Source: GCA-002790365 sp964486645
Lineage (GTDB): Bacteria; Bacteroidota; Ignavibacteria; Ignavibacteriales; Ignavibacteriaceae
Assembly (NCBI GenBank): GCA_964486645.1
Contig: CAZAOG010000025.1
Coordinates: forward strand, 1 to 25,827
Direction: 5' to 3'
DNA: 25,827 nucleotides
A program made the translations under genes and the position numbers. Each line of letters starts with the position of its first letter. The stretch's first letter is position 1. Below the pieces are notes generated by a model, which searched no databases, was not told where the DNA came from, and was given only the letters and a program-made list of their open reading frames with translations. Of the stretch, positions 1 to 8,381 are shown piece after piece.

Positions 1-106
1 CGGGACATTGTAGAAAATGAATAAATAGAAGCATCTTTTTCGTCCCATAGGGACGTGATATTTATAAGCCATATTCTGCATCTAAAATAAAAGTCCCATA
101 GGGACG
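1..106. repeat. Periodic cluster of short REP-like palindromes
   Basis: Two near-identical palindromes are seen: cgtcccatagggacg at 41-55 (arms cgtccc/gggacg around ata) and gtcccatagggacg at 93-106. A third half-unit, gggac, sits at 2-6 and is cut by the window edge. The gggac cores are 48 and 51 bp apart, separated by AT-rich sequence that is not conserved. Each palindrome could form a 5-6 bp hairpin. Similar GTCCC-GGGAC repeats are, to my knowledge, scattered between genes in Bacteroidota-type genomes. The repeat core is too short for CRISPR. The cluster abuts the upstream region of the cupin gene, but no transposase is visible. Confidence 0.7.
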
Positions 107-202
107 AAATATAAAATATTATTTTAGACAGATGTGTCAATACTATTAGATTCCACAAATTTATTTTATATTTACTATAACATTAATTTAATTGTAATTT
201 TT

Positions 203-562
203 ATGAGTAAATATATTCTGCAAAAAAATCCGGTTATTATTCCGACAGAAGACGGGAAATTAATAGAAGAATATTTCGGTAAAGCAAGCAAAGAGGTTGG
301 CGACTTCAGCATTGCCCACATGGTTGCCCCGCCCGGTTGGTCCGAACCGTTTCAAGTACCGATGTTCGATGAAATAACTTTTATAATCAAAGGCAGAAAA
401 CAAATAGAAGTTGATAATGAAAAAATTATTTTGGAAAAAGGAGATAGTATTTGTGTCTGCAAAGGATCAAGAGTAAGATACTCAAATCCGTTTGATGAAG
501 ATGTCGAATATTTATCGTTCTGCCTGCCGGCTTTTACGATAGAAAGAGTTAACAGAGAATAA
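203..562 (+). CDS. Small cupin-fold protein lacking canonical metal ligands
   Basis: This encodes a 119-aa single-domain protein. Residues about 38-110 read as a cupin_2 beta-barrel: a first motif with the conserved E and G (FDEITFIIKG), then a GDS...KG turn and an aromatic-rich final strand. The usual HxH of motif 1 and the His of motif 2 are replaced (FQVPMFDE; RVRYSN), so a metal-dependent dioxygenase activity is unlikely; a binding or isomerase-like role is possible. The frame is open to an ATG at 134, but I chose the ATG at 203 because the 23 extra residues are a low-complexity Tyr/Ile/Asn stretch unlike any cupin N-terminus and the sequence after 203 looks like a normal start. There is no clear ribosome-binding site. 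It converges with the next gene, the two stops being 1 bp apart. It loosely resembles EutQ-like cupins; the substrate is unknown. Confidence 0.75.
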   Translation: MSKYILQKNPVIIPTEDGKLIEEYFGKASKEVGDFSIAHMVAPPGWSEPFQVPMFDEITFIIKGRKQIEVDNEKIILEKGDSICVCKGSRVRYSNPFDEDVEYLSFCLPAFTIERVNRE

Positions 563-563
563 A

Positions 564-1574
564 TTATTTTTTAGGCAATCTTTCCAAATACGAACTGTTG
601 CTTAAAACGGCAAAAGTGTTTTTACTTTTAAGTTCATCCAAAGTAAGGCAGTTCATATAACTCATAGAACTCCTCAATCCGTCTGAAATTCCGTCAATCA
701 CATTTTTAACGGCACCTTTGTATGGAACCATCGTCTCTTCGCCTTCTATAAATTCATTCCGCATTTTAACGCCGAATGAAGCCGAACCTCTGTATTTTTT
801 CCAAAGTTGATCGGCATATTTTATAACTTCACCGGGTGTTTCCCTTGTGCCCGCTAACATTCTGCCCAGCATTACTGCATCTGCGCCCAAGGCTATGGCT
901 TTTGCAACATCTCCCGGACTTTTTATTCCGCCGTCGGCAATTATTTTTATGTTTAATTTCAGCTCATCCCTTTTTGCCAAAACATCCAAAATTGAGGATA
1001 CTTGTCCAATACCAATCCCTGTCTGAATTGATGTTGTGCATACACTTCCCCCGCCTATTCCAACTCTAACCGCATCTGCACCGGAATTTTCTAACTGACT
1101 TAAGCTGTCTCCCTGTGCTATATTTCCCACAATTATTCTCACATCACAAACATTTTTTATTTCTTCGGTTTTTTTTAGAACTTCGTTATTATTGGCGTTT
1201 GCCGTATCGATGCAAATTATGTATCCGTTATCCGCTAATTTTTTAACATCATCCAATGGCGTGCTGAGTGCAATGGAAACACCTTTAATACCGTTTGTTT
1301 TACTTTTCAAAACTTCGTTTAAGGAAGAATCAAATCTGTTTAATATGCCCAAACAACCTTGTTCCGTAAGCGCCTTTGCCATTTCTATACCGGTAACCGT
1401 ATCCATCGGAGAAGAAACAACGGGAACCGATAATTGTACTCCTAAAAATTCACAATTTGTTTTTGCTTCCGTTCTGGATTTTATTCTGGATATTTCGGTC
1501 GGTATTAAACTTATATCGTCATAGGTAAGTGATTGCGAAAATTCGTTAAGCAGATTTTTAGTGTATATTTTCAT
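564..1574 (-). CDS. CBS-less IMP dehydrogenase/GMP reductase family enzyme, GMP reductase-like
   Basis: This is a 336-aa TIM-barrel enzyme of the IMPDH/GMPR family acting on purine nucleotides (GMP to IMP with NADPH, or IMP to XMP with NAD). The catalytic loop GIGGGSVCTT has the nucleophilic Cys179, and IDTA (Asp124) and ADGG (Asp214) match the nucleotide and phosphate sites. No CBS pair is inserted after the first 100 residues, and the length fits GMP reductase (about 345 aa) better than IMPDH (about 490 aa). The flap reads EGEETMVPYKG near 277-287: the IMPDH catalytic Arg is Met here, whereas the pattern resembles GMPR's EGKTV..P..G, and the C-terminus (KNTFAVL) also resembles the GMPR tail (RTTFIRV). 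I therefore lean to GMP reductase, although a CBS-less IMPDH cannot be excluded. It starts 33 bp after the pepF stop and is probably cotranscribed with it. Confidence 0.85.
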   Translation of the reverse strand: MKIYTKNLLNEFSQSLTYDDISLIPTEISRIKSRTEAKTNCEFLGVQLSVPVVSSPMDTVTGIEMAKALTEQGCLGILNRFDSSLNEVLKSKTNGIKGVSIALSTPLDDVKKLADNGYIICIDTANANNNEVLKKTEEIKNVCDVRIIVGNIAQGDSLSQLENSGADAVRVGIGGGSVCTTSIQTGIGIGQVSSILDVLAKRDELKLNIKIIADGGIKSPGDVAKAIALGADAVMLGRMLAGTRETPGEVIKYADQLWKKYRGSASFGVKMRNEFIEGEETMVPYKGAVKNVIDGISDGLRSSMSYMNCLTLDELKSKNTFAVLSNSSYLERLPKK

Positions 1575-1607
1575 AAAGTTAAAAAAATAAATTATAATTT
1601 GTAAAAA

Positions 1608-3461
1608 CTAACAACCGATAATTTTTTCAATTTCATCAATTATTTTATTCATTTTTTTTGTAGCTGCAATTACAGGCAATGGTGAATTCATATCTACACC
1701 GGCTGCGGCTAATAAATTAATTGAATAATCCGAGCTGCCCGATTTAAGAAAATTTAAATATTTATCGACTGCGGTTTTTCCTTCGTTCAATACCTTTTCG
1801 GATAATGTTTCGGATGCCGCGAATCCGGTTGCATATTGATAAACATAAAAATTATAATAAAAATGCGGGATTCTTGCCCAGGTATATTTTTTATTATCGG
1901 TAATAACCATTTCGGGTCCCCAATATTTTTTATAGATATCAACGTATAATTGTGACAAATTATCCGAAGTCAACGCTTCCCCGCTTTCAGCCATATTATA
2001 AATTTTCATTTCATATTCGGCAAACATTACCTGTCTGTAGAAAGTAGCCGTAATATTGTTCAGGTATTTTTCCAACAAGAATAATTTTTCTTTTTCATCC
2101 GTAGTGTTTTTAATCAAATGGTTCAGCAATAACGATTCATTAAAAGTGGAAGCAACTTCGGCTACAAAGATAGAGTAATTTGCGTAAGGATAAGGCTGGT
2201 TTTGTCCGGTGTAATACGAATGCATATTGTGACCCAGCTCGTGAGCAAGCGTGAAAACATCGTTGAGAAGTCCGTTCCAATTTAACAGCAGATAGGGATG
2301 AACACCGAAAGTAGTACCCGATGAGTAAGCACCGTTTCTTTTGGCTTGTGTTTCAAATACATCTATCCATCTATCGTTAAAAGCCTTACATAACGAATTG
2401 ATATAATCATCGCCCAAGGGTTTCATTGCATCAATCACAATATCCATGGCTTCTTCGTATGAATATTTTTTTGATTTCGCTTGGTTAAATAACGAAACGT
2501 AAACATCATACGGATGCAGTTCATCAATTTTCAGCAGGCGTTTTTTTAATGAAGCCCATTTGTGCAGAGGTGCTAAATTTTCATTAGCGGTATCAACAAG
2601 GTTATCGTAAACAGAAATGGGAATATTATTTTCCTCAAGCGAACCTTCTCTTACGGAATTATATTTTCTTGCCCGTGAAGTAAAAATTTTCGATTTAATA
2701 TTTCCGCTTAATAAAGATGAAAATGTATTCTTAAAATCTTCGTACGGTTTGTAATAAGCATTAAAAGCTCTTTCTCTAAATTTTCTGTCCTTTGAATACA
2801 TTGCAGCATAATATCTTCCGTGAGTCATTCTTACATCATTTCCCCGTTCATCCTTCAGCGTAGGGAATGTTAAATCGGCGTTTGTAAAAATTGAAAATGT
2901 GTTGTACGAAGCTTGAACTGTCTCTCCGGCAAGTGAAAGAAGTTTTTCCTGCTCTTCGTCCAGCGTATGGGCTTTTGATCTTATCAGGTTTTTTATGAAA
3001 TGTTCGTAAATCTTAAGTTCGGGTCGTGAAGAAATTATCTGCAATAATTTATCTTCGGGTATCTTCATCAATTCAGGGCGAATAAACGAACTTGCGGTTG
3101 AGACTTGAGTGTACAGGCTATTAACTCTGTCGTCCATCGCCTGATATTTGGTCACACTCATATCCCCGTCGTGCGAAAGCATAGAATAAAGATGCAGCCT
3201 TTCCAGTTTTATTCCGGTTTCCTCGTCAAATTTCAGACAAGCGTATAACGTATCTGCGTCTTTGGAAAGTTTTCCTATATATTTTGAATATTCCGGTAAT
3301 CTGCTGCTGACCCATTTGAAGTCATTTTCCCAGTCTTCATCGGATTTGTAAATATCCGACAAATTCCATTTATACTTTTCTTCGATCTCTTTTCTTGAAG
3401 GCAAAGACGACGAGTCGGTATTATAAAACGTATTCCGGTTTAAGGATCTTTTTATGTACAT
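1608..3461 (-). CDS. pepF: Oligoendopeptidase F (M3B zinc peptidase)
   Basis: This is a 617-aa cytoplasmic metallo-oligopeptidase of family M3B that trims short peptides. The zinc motif HELGH is at residues 407-411 (LAHELGHNMHSYY), and the third ligand Glu435 lies in FVAEVASTFNE, both typical of PepF. The N-terminal helical lid (about 30-200) contains the usual WNLSDIY opening, and the length matches the roughly 600-aa family. There is no signal peptide. The ATG at 3461 leaves about 25 residues before the conserved region; this short tail is poorly conserved, so the start is slightly uncertain. It lies upstream of the GMP reductase-like gene on the same strand. Confidence 0.95.
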   Translation of the reverse strand: MYIKRSLNRNTFYNTDSSSLPSRKEIEEKYKWNLSDIYKSDEDWENDFKWVSSRLPEYSKYIGKLSKDADTLYACLKFDEETGIKLERLHLYSMLSHDGDMSVTKYQAMDDRVNSLYTQVSTASSFIRPELMKIPEDKLLQIISSRPELKIYEHFIKNLIRSKAHTLDEEQEKLLSLAGETVQASYNTFSIFTNADLTFPTLKDERGNDVRMTHGRYYAAMYSKDRKFRERAFNAYYKPYEDFKNTFSSLLSGNIKSKIFTSRARKYNSVREGSLEENNIPISVYDNLVDTANENLAPLHKWASLKKRLLKIDELHPYDVYVSLFNQAKSKKYSYEEAMDIVIDAMKPLGDDYINSLCKAFNDRWIDVFETQAKRNGAYSSGTTFGVHPYLLLNWNGLLNDVFTLAHELGHNMHSYYTGQNQPYPYANYSIFVAEVASTFNESLLLNHLIKNTTDEKEKLFLLEKYLNNITATFYRQVMFAEYEMKIYNMAESGEALTSDNLSQLYVDIYKKYWGPEMVITDNKKYTWARIPHFYYNFYVYQYATGFAASETLSEKVLNEGKTAVDKYLNFLKSGSSDYSINLLAAAGVDMNSPLPVIAATKKMNKIIDEIEKIIGC

Positions 3462-3555
3462 TTATTGATGAGCAATTTTCTTTAATACTGGGAATTCACT
3501 AATCCTGGGATTTAAATTAAGTAATTAATTTTAAAAGGTAAAACTTTAAAATAAA

Positions 3556-3996
3556 TTAATTTGACTTGGTTACTCTAATTCTAAAATTACCCGAAAAATT
3601 CCTAAATTCTAATCTTACATTTTCGGGTACGTGGTTTGTAATTTTAGCAGGCTGCTTGGTTTCGTTGGAGGTAAGAGTGGCTGTATATAAATCAAGTTTA
3701 TTATCGCCCACAACAGTAACGCTAACTATACCGGAAGAATAATTCATTACAGATACAAAAACATCTGCTCTTGTAATATTTAACTGTGTTTCATCGGTTT
3801 CATTGAATGTAATTTTAGATGCATTTATTTCGAAAGTATAATTTTCCGGAGATTTTGTTTTTACCGGTTCGTTTATGTTTCCCAAGGAATTTTCGGTAGT
3901 AAGGATATTCTCACGGCAGGATAAGAACGAAAAGACAAACAGCGTTAACAATACACTTGCTGCAATAGTTAAAAATATTTTTTGTTTGTTTGCCAT
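3556..3996 (-). CDS. Putative small secreted lipoprotein
   Basis: This is a 146-aa protein of unknown function. It has a clear type II signal peptide: basic start MANKQK, hydrophobic core about 7-25, and lipobox FLSC with the acylated Cys27. The mature part (28-146) is rich in beta-strand-forming residues, Thr, Asn and Val, with no Cys and no catalytic motif I recognise; it could be a small beta-sandwich. The residue after Cys is Arg, not Asp, so inner-membrane retention by the E. coli rule is not indicated. It sits between DUF4286 and pepF on the same strand, with gaps of 187 and 94 bp, so it may be transcribed alone. Confidence 0.7.
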   Translation of the reverse strand: MANKQKIFLTIAASVLLTLFVFSFLSCRENILTTENSLGNINEPVKTKSPENYTFEINASKITFNETDETQLNITRADVFVSVMNYSSGIVSVTVVGDNKLDLYTATLTSNETKQPAKITNHVPENVRLEFRNFSGNFRIRVTKSN

Positions 3997-4183
3997 TTTA
4001 TTAGCGGATATTAGCTAATATTTAAGTTTTATGTAAGAGCTTATTCCAAAAAAGTTATATACGGCAATAATACTATTTCATTTTGGAGCGAAATCAAATC
4101 TTAAATTACCATCTCTTGTCTTTTTAGATTCTTCCCGTTTATAAATAACAATTAAAATGAAAACCTTCAAGTCAATAAACAAA

Positions 4184-4489
4184 TTACACGGCTTCCATTA
4201 CTTTTCTATAAGCTGTAACTTTCCCGTTAAATTTATCGGTATGCTTTTTTTGTAAATTCGGTGCTGCTTTAGAGGAATATTCTAAATATTTTTCAAAAGA
4301 CTCACATTTGTAAACCACGGAATAGACTACGGTATCCTCGTCGCCGGTAGGTTTAATTATTCTTGATATTTTATGGCTTAAAAAATAATTTGAGGCTAAA
4401 ACCTCAGGGATATGCGTTTTCTTCATCCAATCCAGCCATTCTTTTTCAATATCTTTTTTTACTCGAATATTTATTTGATAGTAAATCAT
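4184..4489 (-). CDS. DUF4286 family protein
   Basis: This 101-aa protein matches the DUF4286 pattern of Bacteroidota: MIYYQINIRVKKDIEKEW, then a W.. WMK.THIPEV.....F block, and a YSVVY strand with an FE.YL helix. It looks like a small ferredoxin-like alpha/beta fold, possibly a dimeric alpha-beta barrel. No catalytic residues can be assigned and no function is known to me. It is divergent from the M23 peptidase gene, with a 127-bp gap that should hold both promoters. The start at 4489 fits the family's N-terminus. Confidence 0.8.
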   Translation of the reverse strand: MIYYQINIRVKKDIEKEWLDWMKKTHIPEVLASNYFLSHKISRIIKPTGDEDTVVYSVVYKCESFEKYLEYSSKAAPNLQKKHTDKFNGKVTAYRKVMEAV

Positions 4490-4616
4490 AAACAGGTTTT
4501 AATTTTAAATAAAAACAATCTTTAATTCTAAAGTTAAATATATAATTGGATTAATTGCAATAGGATAAATTTACACATAAATTACAAATCTAATTTCTAA
4601 AAATATTTTAAGTACG

Positions 4617-5891
4617 TTGAAAAAATCAAAAATTCTAACATTAATTTTATCGGGTATTCTTTTAGTCCTTTTAATTATAACAACTACCCAAAACAAAACT
4701 AAAGAAATTCCTGTTGCCGGTTCCGTTAATAAAGTTGTTAAACCTATACTTACTACAGAATTCGGAATTGATACCGCTCGGTTTTTAAAAAATATTTATA
4801 CCGTAAAAAAGAACGAAACTCTTGCCAAGCTGTTATTAAAATTCAAAACTCCCTACAATAAAATTTATCAGGCTCAAATACTCAGTAAAGATTTATTTGA
4901 CTTAAGAAAAATAACTTACGGACATAACTACTATACATATTCTTCAAAGGACAGTACGAATTTATTGCAATATTTTGTTTACGAAATTTCACCCGTTAAT
5001 TTTTTATTGATGAATTTTAACGACACGGTAAGTGTGAATTTGTACCGGAAAAAAATTGATATTAAGAAAAAGACCGTCGCGGGAATAATTAATAATTCAT
5101 TGTATATGTCTTTGGCAAAACAAGATATAGACCCTGAATTAGTGATCAAACTTTCCGAAATTTATGCCTGGCAAATTGACTTTTACAGAATAAGGCAGGG
5201 CGATAAATATAAAGTTATTTATGAAGAAAAATACGTTGACGACAAACCCGTAGGAATAAACAGAATTATCGGTGCGGAATTCTTTCATAGAAATCAAAAT
5301 CATTACGCCATAAATTTTAAAACAAATAACCAAAACGAATACTACGACGAAGAAGGCAACAGTCTGCAAAAAGCATTTTTAAAAGCGCCGATTAAATTTT
5401 CACGGATTACTTCGCGTTTTACATACAGAAGACTTCATCCGGTTCAAAAAAAATACAAGCCTCATTTGGGAACCGATTACGCGGCTCCGCAAGGAACACC
5501 GATTTATTCCGTGGGTGACGGGACAATTACAGCCGCAACATATTCAAAATATAACGGCAGATATGTAAAAGTTAGACATAACGGAACATATACAACCCAA
5601 TATTTACATATGTATAAAATCGCTTCGGGTATTAGACCCGGCGTTAAAGTGAAACAAGGACAGGTAATAGGATACGTCGGACACACAGGGCTTGCAAAAG
5701 GAAATCATGTGGACTTTAGATTTTGGAAAAACGGAAAACTGGTTGATCCGTTTAAGCAGAACATTCCTCCTTCCAAACCTATTGCAAAAGAATACTTGAA
5801 CGATTTTAATATTTTAAAAGAAAGAATTATTTCGGAGTTAAATAATATCAGCTTTGAAAAAAATAACAATACTACCACTGCATCTCTATAA
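4617..5891 (+). CDS. M23-family envelope peptidase, membrane-anchored
   Basis: This encodes a 424-aa LytM/M23 peptidase, presumably acting on peptidoglycan cross-links or as an amidase activator. Residues 6-24 form a signal anchor. Residues about 60-245 resemble the LysM-like and linker region of M23 envelope proteins. The peptidase domain is at about 262-378: H283 and D287 (HLGTD), H331 (YLHMY) and H364. The usual HxH is HVD here (H364, D366), so the last zinc ligand would be Asp. Related Bacteroidota proteins that I recall carry HxC at this position, so the subfamily tolerates change. The start is a TTG at 4617, which gives the correct signal peptide; no Shine-Dalgarno sequence is visible. 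It leads a six-gene run, with 10 bp to gatB. Confidence 0.9.
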   Translation: MKKSKILTLILSGILLVLLIITTTQNKTKEIPVAGSVNKVVKPILTTEFGIDTARFLKNIYTVKKNETLAKLLLKFKTPYNKIYQAQILSKDLFDLRKITYGHNYYTYSSKDSTNLLQYFVYEISPVNFLLMNFNDTVSVNLYRKKIDIKKKTVAGIINNSLYMSLAKQDIDPELVIKLSEIYAWQIDFYRIRQGDKYKVIYEEKYVDDKPVGINRIIGAEFFHRNQNHYAINFKTNNQNEYYDEEGNSLQKAFLKAPIKFSRITSRFTYRRLHPVQKKYKPHLGTDYAAPQGTPIYSVGDGTITAATYSKYNGRYVKVRHNGTYTTQYLHMYKIASGIRPGVKVKQGQVIGYVGHTGLAKGNHVDFRFWKNGKLVDPFKQNIPPSKPIAKEYLNDFNILKERIISELNNISFEKNNNTTTASL

Positions 5892-5901
5892 AAATAAATA
5901 A

Positions 5902-7350
5902 ATGAGTAAAAAATACGAAGCCGTAATTGGTTTGGAAGTTCACGCACAATTATCTACCGAGACAAAAGCTTTTTGCAACTGTTCGACTAAGTACGGCAAC
6001 AAGCCCAACAGTAATGTTTGCCCGGTTTGTTTGGGACATCCGGGAGTTCTGCCCGTATTAAATAAAAAAGTGGTCGAATATTCCGTTTTAATGGGAATGG
6101 CTGCAAATTGTAAAATTAACGAGTACTCGGTTTTTGCGCGTAAAAATTATTTTTATCCCGATCTTCCCAAAGGTTATCAAATTTCACAATACGAAGAACC
6201 TATCTGCTCGGACGGATTTATCAATATCTCTACATCCGACAATGAAGTAAGAAAGATAAGAATTGAAAGGATACACATAGAAGAAGATGCCGGCAAATCA
6301 ATACACGATTCAGGCTCAAATACTTTGGTTGATTTAAATCGCTGCGGCGTGCCGTTAATTGAAATTGTAAGCAAGCCCGATATTAAAACTCCCGAAGAAG
6401 CATCCCTTTACCTTCAAAGAATCAGACAAATTGTTAGGTACTTAGGCATCTGCAACGGAAATATGGAAGAAGGATCTTTGCGCTGCGATGCTAATGTTTC
6501 CGTAAGAAAAATAGGTGAGGAGAAATTAGGGACAAAAACCGAAATTAAAAATATGAACTCTTTCAAAAATGTTGAAAGAGCTATTAGTTATGAAATCGAA
6601 AGACAGATAGACCTAATAGAAGACGGAAAGGATATCGTTCAGCAGACACTGCTTTGGAACGCCGATTTAAATATTGCCGAAACAATGCGAAGTAAAGAAG
6701 AAGCGAACGATTACAGATATTTCCCGGAGCCGGATCTTTTTCCGGTAGTTATAAACCAAGAGTTCAAGAAAAATATTAAAGAACAATTACCGGAATTGCC
6801 CGATGCACGGTTGACAAGATTTATTGATAGGTATAATATTCCGGAATACGACGCACAAATTTTAACAAACGAAAAATCACTTGCCGATTATTTTGAAAAA
6901 GGGACCAAGTTCACGGATGATTATAAATCATTAAGCAACTGGATTATGGTGGAAGTTTTAAGCGAAGTAAATAACAAAAAAATCAGTATTGATGACTTCA
7001 CGGTTTCTTCCGAAAATTTAGCCGAACTGGTAAATTTTATAAACGACGGAACAATAAGCGGGAAAATTGCCAAAGAGGTTTTTGCCGAAATGTTAACCGG
7101 CAATAAAACCGCCGAGGAAATAATTAACGAAAAGAATCTCACACAAATATCGGATACTTCGCAGCTAAAAGAAATTATCGAAAAGCTGCTTGAAACATAT
7201 CCCAAACAAGTTGAAGAATATCTGAACGGAAAAGGGAAACTAATAGGCTTTTTTGTTGGTAAGATAATGCAGCAAACACAAGGAAAAGCAAACCCCAAAT
7301 TGCTTAACGAATTATTAAAGAATAAATTGGATTCTTTAAAGAACAATTGA
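5902..7350 (+). CDS. gatB: Asp-tRNA(Asn)/Glu-tRNA(Gln) amidotransferase subunit B
   Basis: This 482-aa protein is the tRNA-binding and kinase subunit of the GatCAB amidotransferase, which converts misacylated Glu-tRNAGln or Asp-tRNAAsn to the correct amide. The opening IGLEVHAQL, the zinc-site cysteines C25, C27, C40 and C43, the YFYPDLPKGYQISQY block and the EEGSLRCDANVS block are all diagnostic. The C-terminal helical GatB/YqeY domain covers about 335-480. Length is normal. gatA and gatC are not in the window. It implies indirect amidation of tRNAGln and/or tRNAAsn in this organism. The ATG is 10 bp after the M23 stop, suggesting cotranscription. Confidence 0.97.
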   Translation: MSKKYEAVIGLEVHAQLSTETKAFCNCSTKYGNKPNSNVCPVCLGHPGVLPVLNKKVVEYSVLMGMAANCKINEYSVFARKNYFYPDLPKGYQISQYEEPICSDGFINISTSDNEVRKIRIERIHIEEDAGKSIHDSGSNTLVDLNRCGVPLIEIVSKPDIKTPEEASLYLQRIRQIVRYLGICNGNMEEGSLRCDANVSVRKIGEEKLGTKTEIKNMNSFKNVERAISYEIERQIDLIEDGKDIVQQTLLWNADLNIAETMRSKEEANDYRYFPEPDLFPVVINQEFKKNIKEQLPELPDARLTRFIDRYNIPEYDAQILTNEKSLADYFEKGTKFTDDYKSLSNWIMVEVLSEVNNKKISIDDFTVSSENLAELVNFINDGTISGKIAKEVFAEMLTGNKTAEEIINEKNLTQISDTSQLKEIIEKLLETYPKQVEEYLNGKGKLIGFFVGKIMQQTQGKANPKLLNELLKNKLDSLKNN

Positions 7351-7381
7351 ATATATTTTATATTTAAATAAATTATAATTT

Positions 7382-7387
7382 AAGGAG
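7382..7387 (+). promoter_or_regulatory. Strong Shine-Dalgarno sequence fixing the lepB TTG start
   Basis: AAGGAG lies 6 nt before the TTG at 7394. It is one of only a few clear Shine-Dalgarno sequences in the window and supports TTG as the true start, since the next in-frame Met is inside the catalytic region (Met61). Confidence 0.75.
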
Positions 7388-7393
7388 CGAAAT

Positions 7394-8329
7394 TTGTCAT
7401 TTAAAACAGGACTTAAAAAATTTATTGGCATTAAAACCGAAGAAGAATTAAACAGAAAAAAAACACAAAAAGAAAAAGTTAAAGATTTTATTTCATCTAT
7501 TTTATTTGCTCTTATTGCGGCATTTCTAATTATTACATTCGTAATTCAAAACACTCGAATTCCTACAGGATCAATGGAAGATACAATACTGGTGGGAGAT
7601 TTTGTGCTTGTAAATAAATTTATTTACGGATCTTCTTCGCCAAGATATATCCCGTTTACCAATATCGCTCTTCCTTATTTTACTTTACCGGCATTAAGAG
7701 AACCTAAAGCAAACGACATTGTTGTATTTGAATATCCTGGAGAAAAAGACAGACTTTTTGCAAGAGAAAGAGGTGTGAATTATGTAAAAAGACTGATCGG
7801 CACACCGGGAGATACAATTAGAATTATTAATAGAGTAGTTTATATTAACGGTAAAGAATTCAAAAGACCGGTTCATATTAAATATTTAGACTATTACTCA
7901 AGACCGGCAAATATAGTTGAACCAAGGATTTTTCCAAAAGGTGCACCTTGGAACGAGGACAATTATGGTCCGTTGGTGGTACCAAAAAAGAACTCTACAA
8001 TCGAGTTGAATTTAAGTAATATAGAACAATGGCGCACAATAATCGACCGTGAATACGGGAGAAGGGTTGTTAAGGTTGAAAATAACGTGATCACAATCGA
8101 GGGCAAACCCGTAAACAGTTATACTTTTAAAAAAGATTATTACTTTATGATGGGCGACAATAGAGACGACAGTCTCGACAGCAGATTTTGGGGATTTGTT
8201 GCTCGTGACACCATTATCGGAGAAGCATTTATCACTTTGTTCTCTTGGAACAGGGATATTCCCTTTACACAATTATTTAAATTGATCGGTTCAATTCGTC
8301 CGGACAGGATTTTAAAATTATTAAATTAA
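7394..8329 (+). CDS. lepB: Signal peptidase I
   Basis: This 311-aa membrane serine protease removes signal peptides from exported proteins. A single transmembrane segment spans about 33-52 after a basic cytoplasmic tail. The catalytic Ser60 is in PTGSMEDT, the general-base Lys132 is in YVKRLIG, and the box E motif GDNRDDS is at 254-260. The insertion between Ser and Lys (about 75-118) and the extra domain at about 155-235 are typical of larger LepB enzymes. It starts with TTG behind a good Shine-Dalgarno sequence. It sits 43 bp after gatB in the + strand run. Confidence 0.96.
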   Translation: MSFKTGLKKFIGIKTEEELNRKKTQKEKVKDFISSILFALIAAFLIITFVIQNTRIPTGSMEDTILVGDFVLVNKFIYGSSSPRYIPFTNIALPYFTLPALREPKANDIVVFEYPGEKDRLFARERGVNYVKRLIGTPGDTIRIINRVVYINGKEFKRPVHIKYLDYYSRPANIVEPRIFPKGAPWNEDNYGPLVVPKKNSTIELNLSNIEQWRTIIDREYGRRVVKVENNVITIEGKPVNSYTFKKDYYFMMGDNRDDSLDSRFWGFVARDTIIGEAFITLFSWNRDIPFTQLFKLIGSIRPDRILKLLN

Positions 8330-8381
8330 ATACGAAAAAACTAACACATAATAATTCATCTATTATTTAAAGGTTTAAAAA

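Noticed and set aside
1..106. Possible CRISPR array
   Set aside because: The repeat core is only about 14 bp and perfectly palindromic, the intervals vary and no cas gene is present. A REP-like cluster fits better.
134..202. N-terminal extension of the cupin from an ATG at 134
   Set aside because: The 23 extra residues are low-complexity and unlike any cupin start; the ATG at 203 gives a normal N-terminus.
836..1524. Two + strand open frames across the purine enzyme
   Set aside because: They lie antisense within a well-supported enzyme and have no recognisable domain or start signal.
3501..3512. Small palindrome aatcc-tg-ggatt upstream of pepF
   Set aside because: The stem is 5 bp with a 2-nt loop and no second copy; it could arise by chance in AT-rich DNA.
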